DNA from: an uncultured bacterium
GTDB taxonomy: Bacteria > Cyanobacteriota > Vampirovibrionia > Gastranaerophilales > Gastranaerophilaceae
Assembly (NCBI GenBank): GCA_900554095.1
Contig: USGC01000108.1
Span: 1 to 6,132, forward strand
DNA: 6,132 bases
Direction of reading: 5' to 3'
Below are positions 5,447-6,132 of this stretch, in pieces. A program made the position numbers and the translations under genes. The notes beneath the pieces are model-generated. The model was not told the DNA's origin. It saw only the letters and a list, made by a program, of their open reading frames with translations, and made no database searches. Position 1 is the stretch's first letter, and every line of letters starts with the position of its first letter.

Positions 5447-5842
5447 TTAGTAAATATAACAGAGAACTTCTCCGCCGATATTTTCTTTTCTTGCTTTTCT
5501 ATCTGTCAACTAACCTTTGCTTGTAGATACGATTGCAATGCCTAAGCCGCCGAGGACTTTCGGTAAATTTTTAGCCTTGCAGTAGTTTCTCAAACCTGGT
5601 TTTGAAATTCTTTCCAATTTAGAAATAACAGGTTTTCTTTTTTCGTCGTATTTTAGTGTTATTTCTAAAACTTTAAATTTTCCAACTTCTTTCACGTTGT
5701 AATCAGTAATGAAACCTTCATTTTTTAACAATTTTGCTAATTCAACTTTTAATTTAGAAGAAGGCATTTCAACTTTTTCATGAGCTACCATGTTAGCATT
5801 TCTGATTCTTGTTAGCATATCTGCTATAGGATCTGTATTCAT
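5447..5842 (-). CDS. rpsH: 30S ribosomal protein S8, interrupted by an in-frame TAG at codon 111
   Basis: S8 is an early-binding small-subunit protein that grips helix 21 of 16S rRNA, and in E. coli it also represses the spc operon. Codons 1-110 (5842-5513) are normal S8, from MNTDPIADMLTRIRNANM to LGIAIVSTSKG. The next codon is TAG (5510-5512). The same frame then continues for 20 codons as LTDRKARKEN, I, GGEVLCYIY and stops at TAA (5447-5449). That is the expected S8 C-terminus (family pattern STSKG-[LIVM]-[LIVM]-T-D-x-x-A-R...GGE), and total length with the TAG read would be 131, close to the usual 130. No frameshift is involved. Stopping at TAG would remove the conserved C-terminal rRNA-binding part. 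AAAGGA precedes the ATG by about 7 bases. A terminator follows directly. Confidence 0.93.
5510..5512 (-). other. In-frame amber codon in rpsH
   Basis: TAG replaces a hydrophobic residue of the S8 signature. It is one base from TTG (Leu), which suits this position. AAAGG, from the conserved Lys-Gly codons, lies just upstream, and TTG follows immediately, so reinitiation at that TTG is conceivable. Confidence 0.9.
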
Positions 5843-5865
5843 TATATTTTCCTTTTCTAACTTTT

Positions 5866-5881
5866 GCTGAAAATTTTCAGC
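5866..5881. repeat. Perfect 16-base palindrome in the S14-S8 spacer
   Basis: GCTGAAAATTTTCAGC is fully self-complementary and ends about 11 bases before the rpsH ribosome binding site. In RNA it would be a short GCTGA/TCAGC stem. The S14-S8 gap is about 140 bases, far longer than the few bases usual in spc operons, so it may hold a regulatory site or a dimeric protein operator. Confidence 0.4.
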
Positions 5882-5982
5882 GCTACTTACTTAAATTTGG
5901 CATGGTTTGAACAAAAATTCACCTTTGCCGCTTTAGGCAGTTTAGCAAGTTAAATATAAACTATTTATATTTCTTACTAAAC

Positions 5983-6132
5983 TTACCAGCTAGCTTTAGT
6001 TACACCCGGTAATAAACCGCGGTGAGCCATTTGTCTTAAACAAATTCTGCAAAGACCGAAATCTCTGTGAAACCCGTGAGGTCTGCCGCAGATAGAACAT
6101 CTGTTATGAAGTCTGACTTTTGGATATTTACC
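5983..6132 (-). CDS. rpsN: 30S ribosomal protein S14, type Z (5' partial)
   Basis: S14 lies in the head of the 30S subunit and is needed for its late assembly. The last 49 residues are present; type-Z S14 is about 61, so roughly 12 N-terminal residues lie beyond the window. The zinc-binding pattern is intact: RCSICGRPH...GLCRICLRQMA gives CxxC-x12-CxxC. The C-terminus LLPGVTKASW with TAA at 5983-5985 is typical. It is the first ribosomal gene of this block in transcription order and is followed by rpsH, the normal spc arrangement. Confidence 0.97.
   Translation of the reverse strand, partial: GKYPKVRLHNRCSICGRPHGFHRDFGLCRICLRQMAHRGLLPGVTKASW

Overview
The window is AT-rich bacterial DNA with strong AAAGGAG-type ribosome binding sites. 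It looks like a host-associated member of the Cyanobacteria/Melainabacteria lineage (Vampirovibrionia, Gastranaerophilales-like). That assignment is inferred from the FTLAEVLITLGIIGIVAALT pilin-like N-terminus, the type-Z S14, and small lineage-style hypothetical proteins. No marker in the window proves it.

Layout from left to right. (1) Positions 1-746, plus strand: the 3' part of a type IV pilin-like/pseudopilin gene. (2) Positions 747-879: a non-coding spacer with a GC hairpin and an imperfect inverted repeat. (3) Positions 880-1926, minus strand: a DnaJ/CbpA-like co-chaperone with one reduced four-cysteine cluster. (4) Positions 2090-2659, plus strand: an unrecognised 189-residue protein with beta-barrel-like patterning and no signal peptide. 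It ends at a strong bidirectional terminator (2686-2718). (5) Positions 2738-6132, mostly minus strand: pieces of the spc ribosomal-protein operon. In transcription order these are rpsN (S14, partial), rpsH (S8), a terminator, a small LuxR/GerE-type HTH gene, a plus-strand XRE-family regulator, an unknown 114-residue gene with its own terminator, rplF (L6), an unknown 102-residue gene overlapping the L6 stop, and rplR (L18), which ends at the shared terminator.

Two things stand out. First, the usually compact spc order rpsN-rpsH-rplF-rplR-rpsE is cut after rpsH by a terminator and about 1.4 kb of accessory genes. It is interrupted again between rplF and rplR, and does not continue to rpsE. 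Each ribosomal block therefore seems to be its own transcription unit. Second, rpsH carries an in-frame TAG at codon 111. Reading on in the same frame gives the conserved S8 C-terminus (LTDRKARKEN...GGEVLCYIY) and then TAA. S8 is thus read through, recoded, split, replaced by another copy, or affected by a sequence error.

The ribosomal genes serve translation and the J-protein serves Hsp70-dependent folding. The small HTH genes and unknown ORFs are accessory insertions whose roles cannot be read from sequence alone. No CRISPR array, rRNA, complete tRNA or recognisable insertion sequence was seen.
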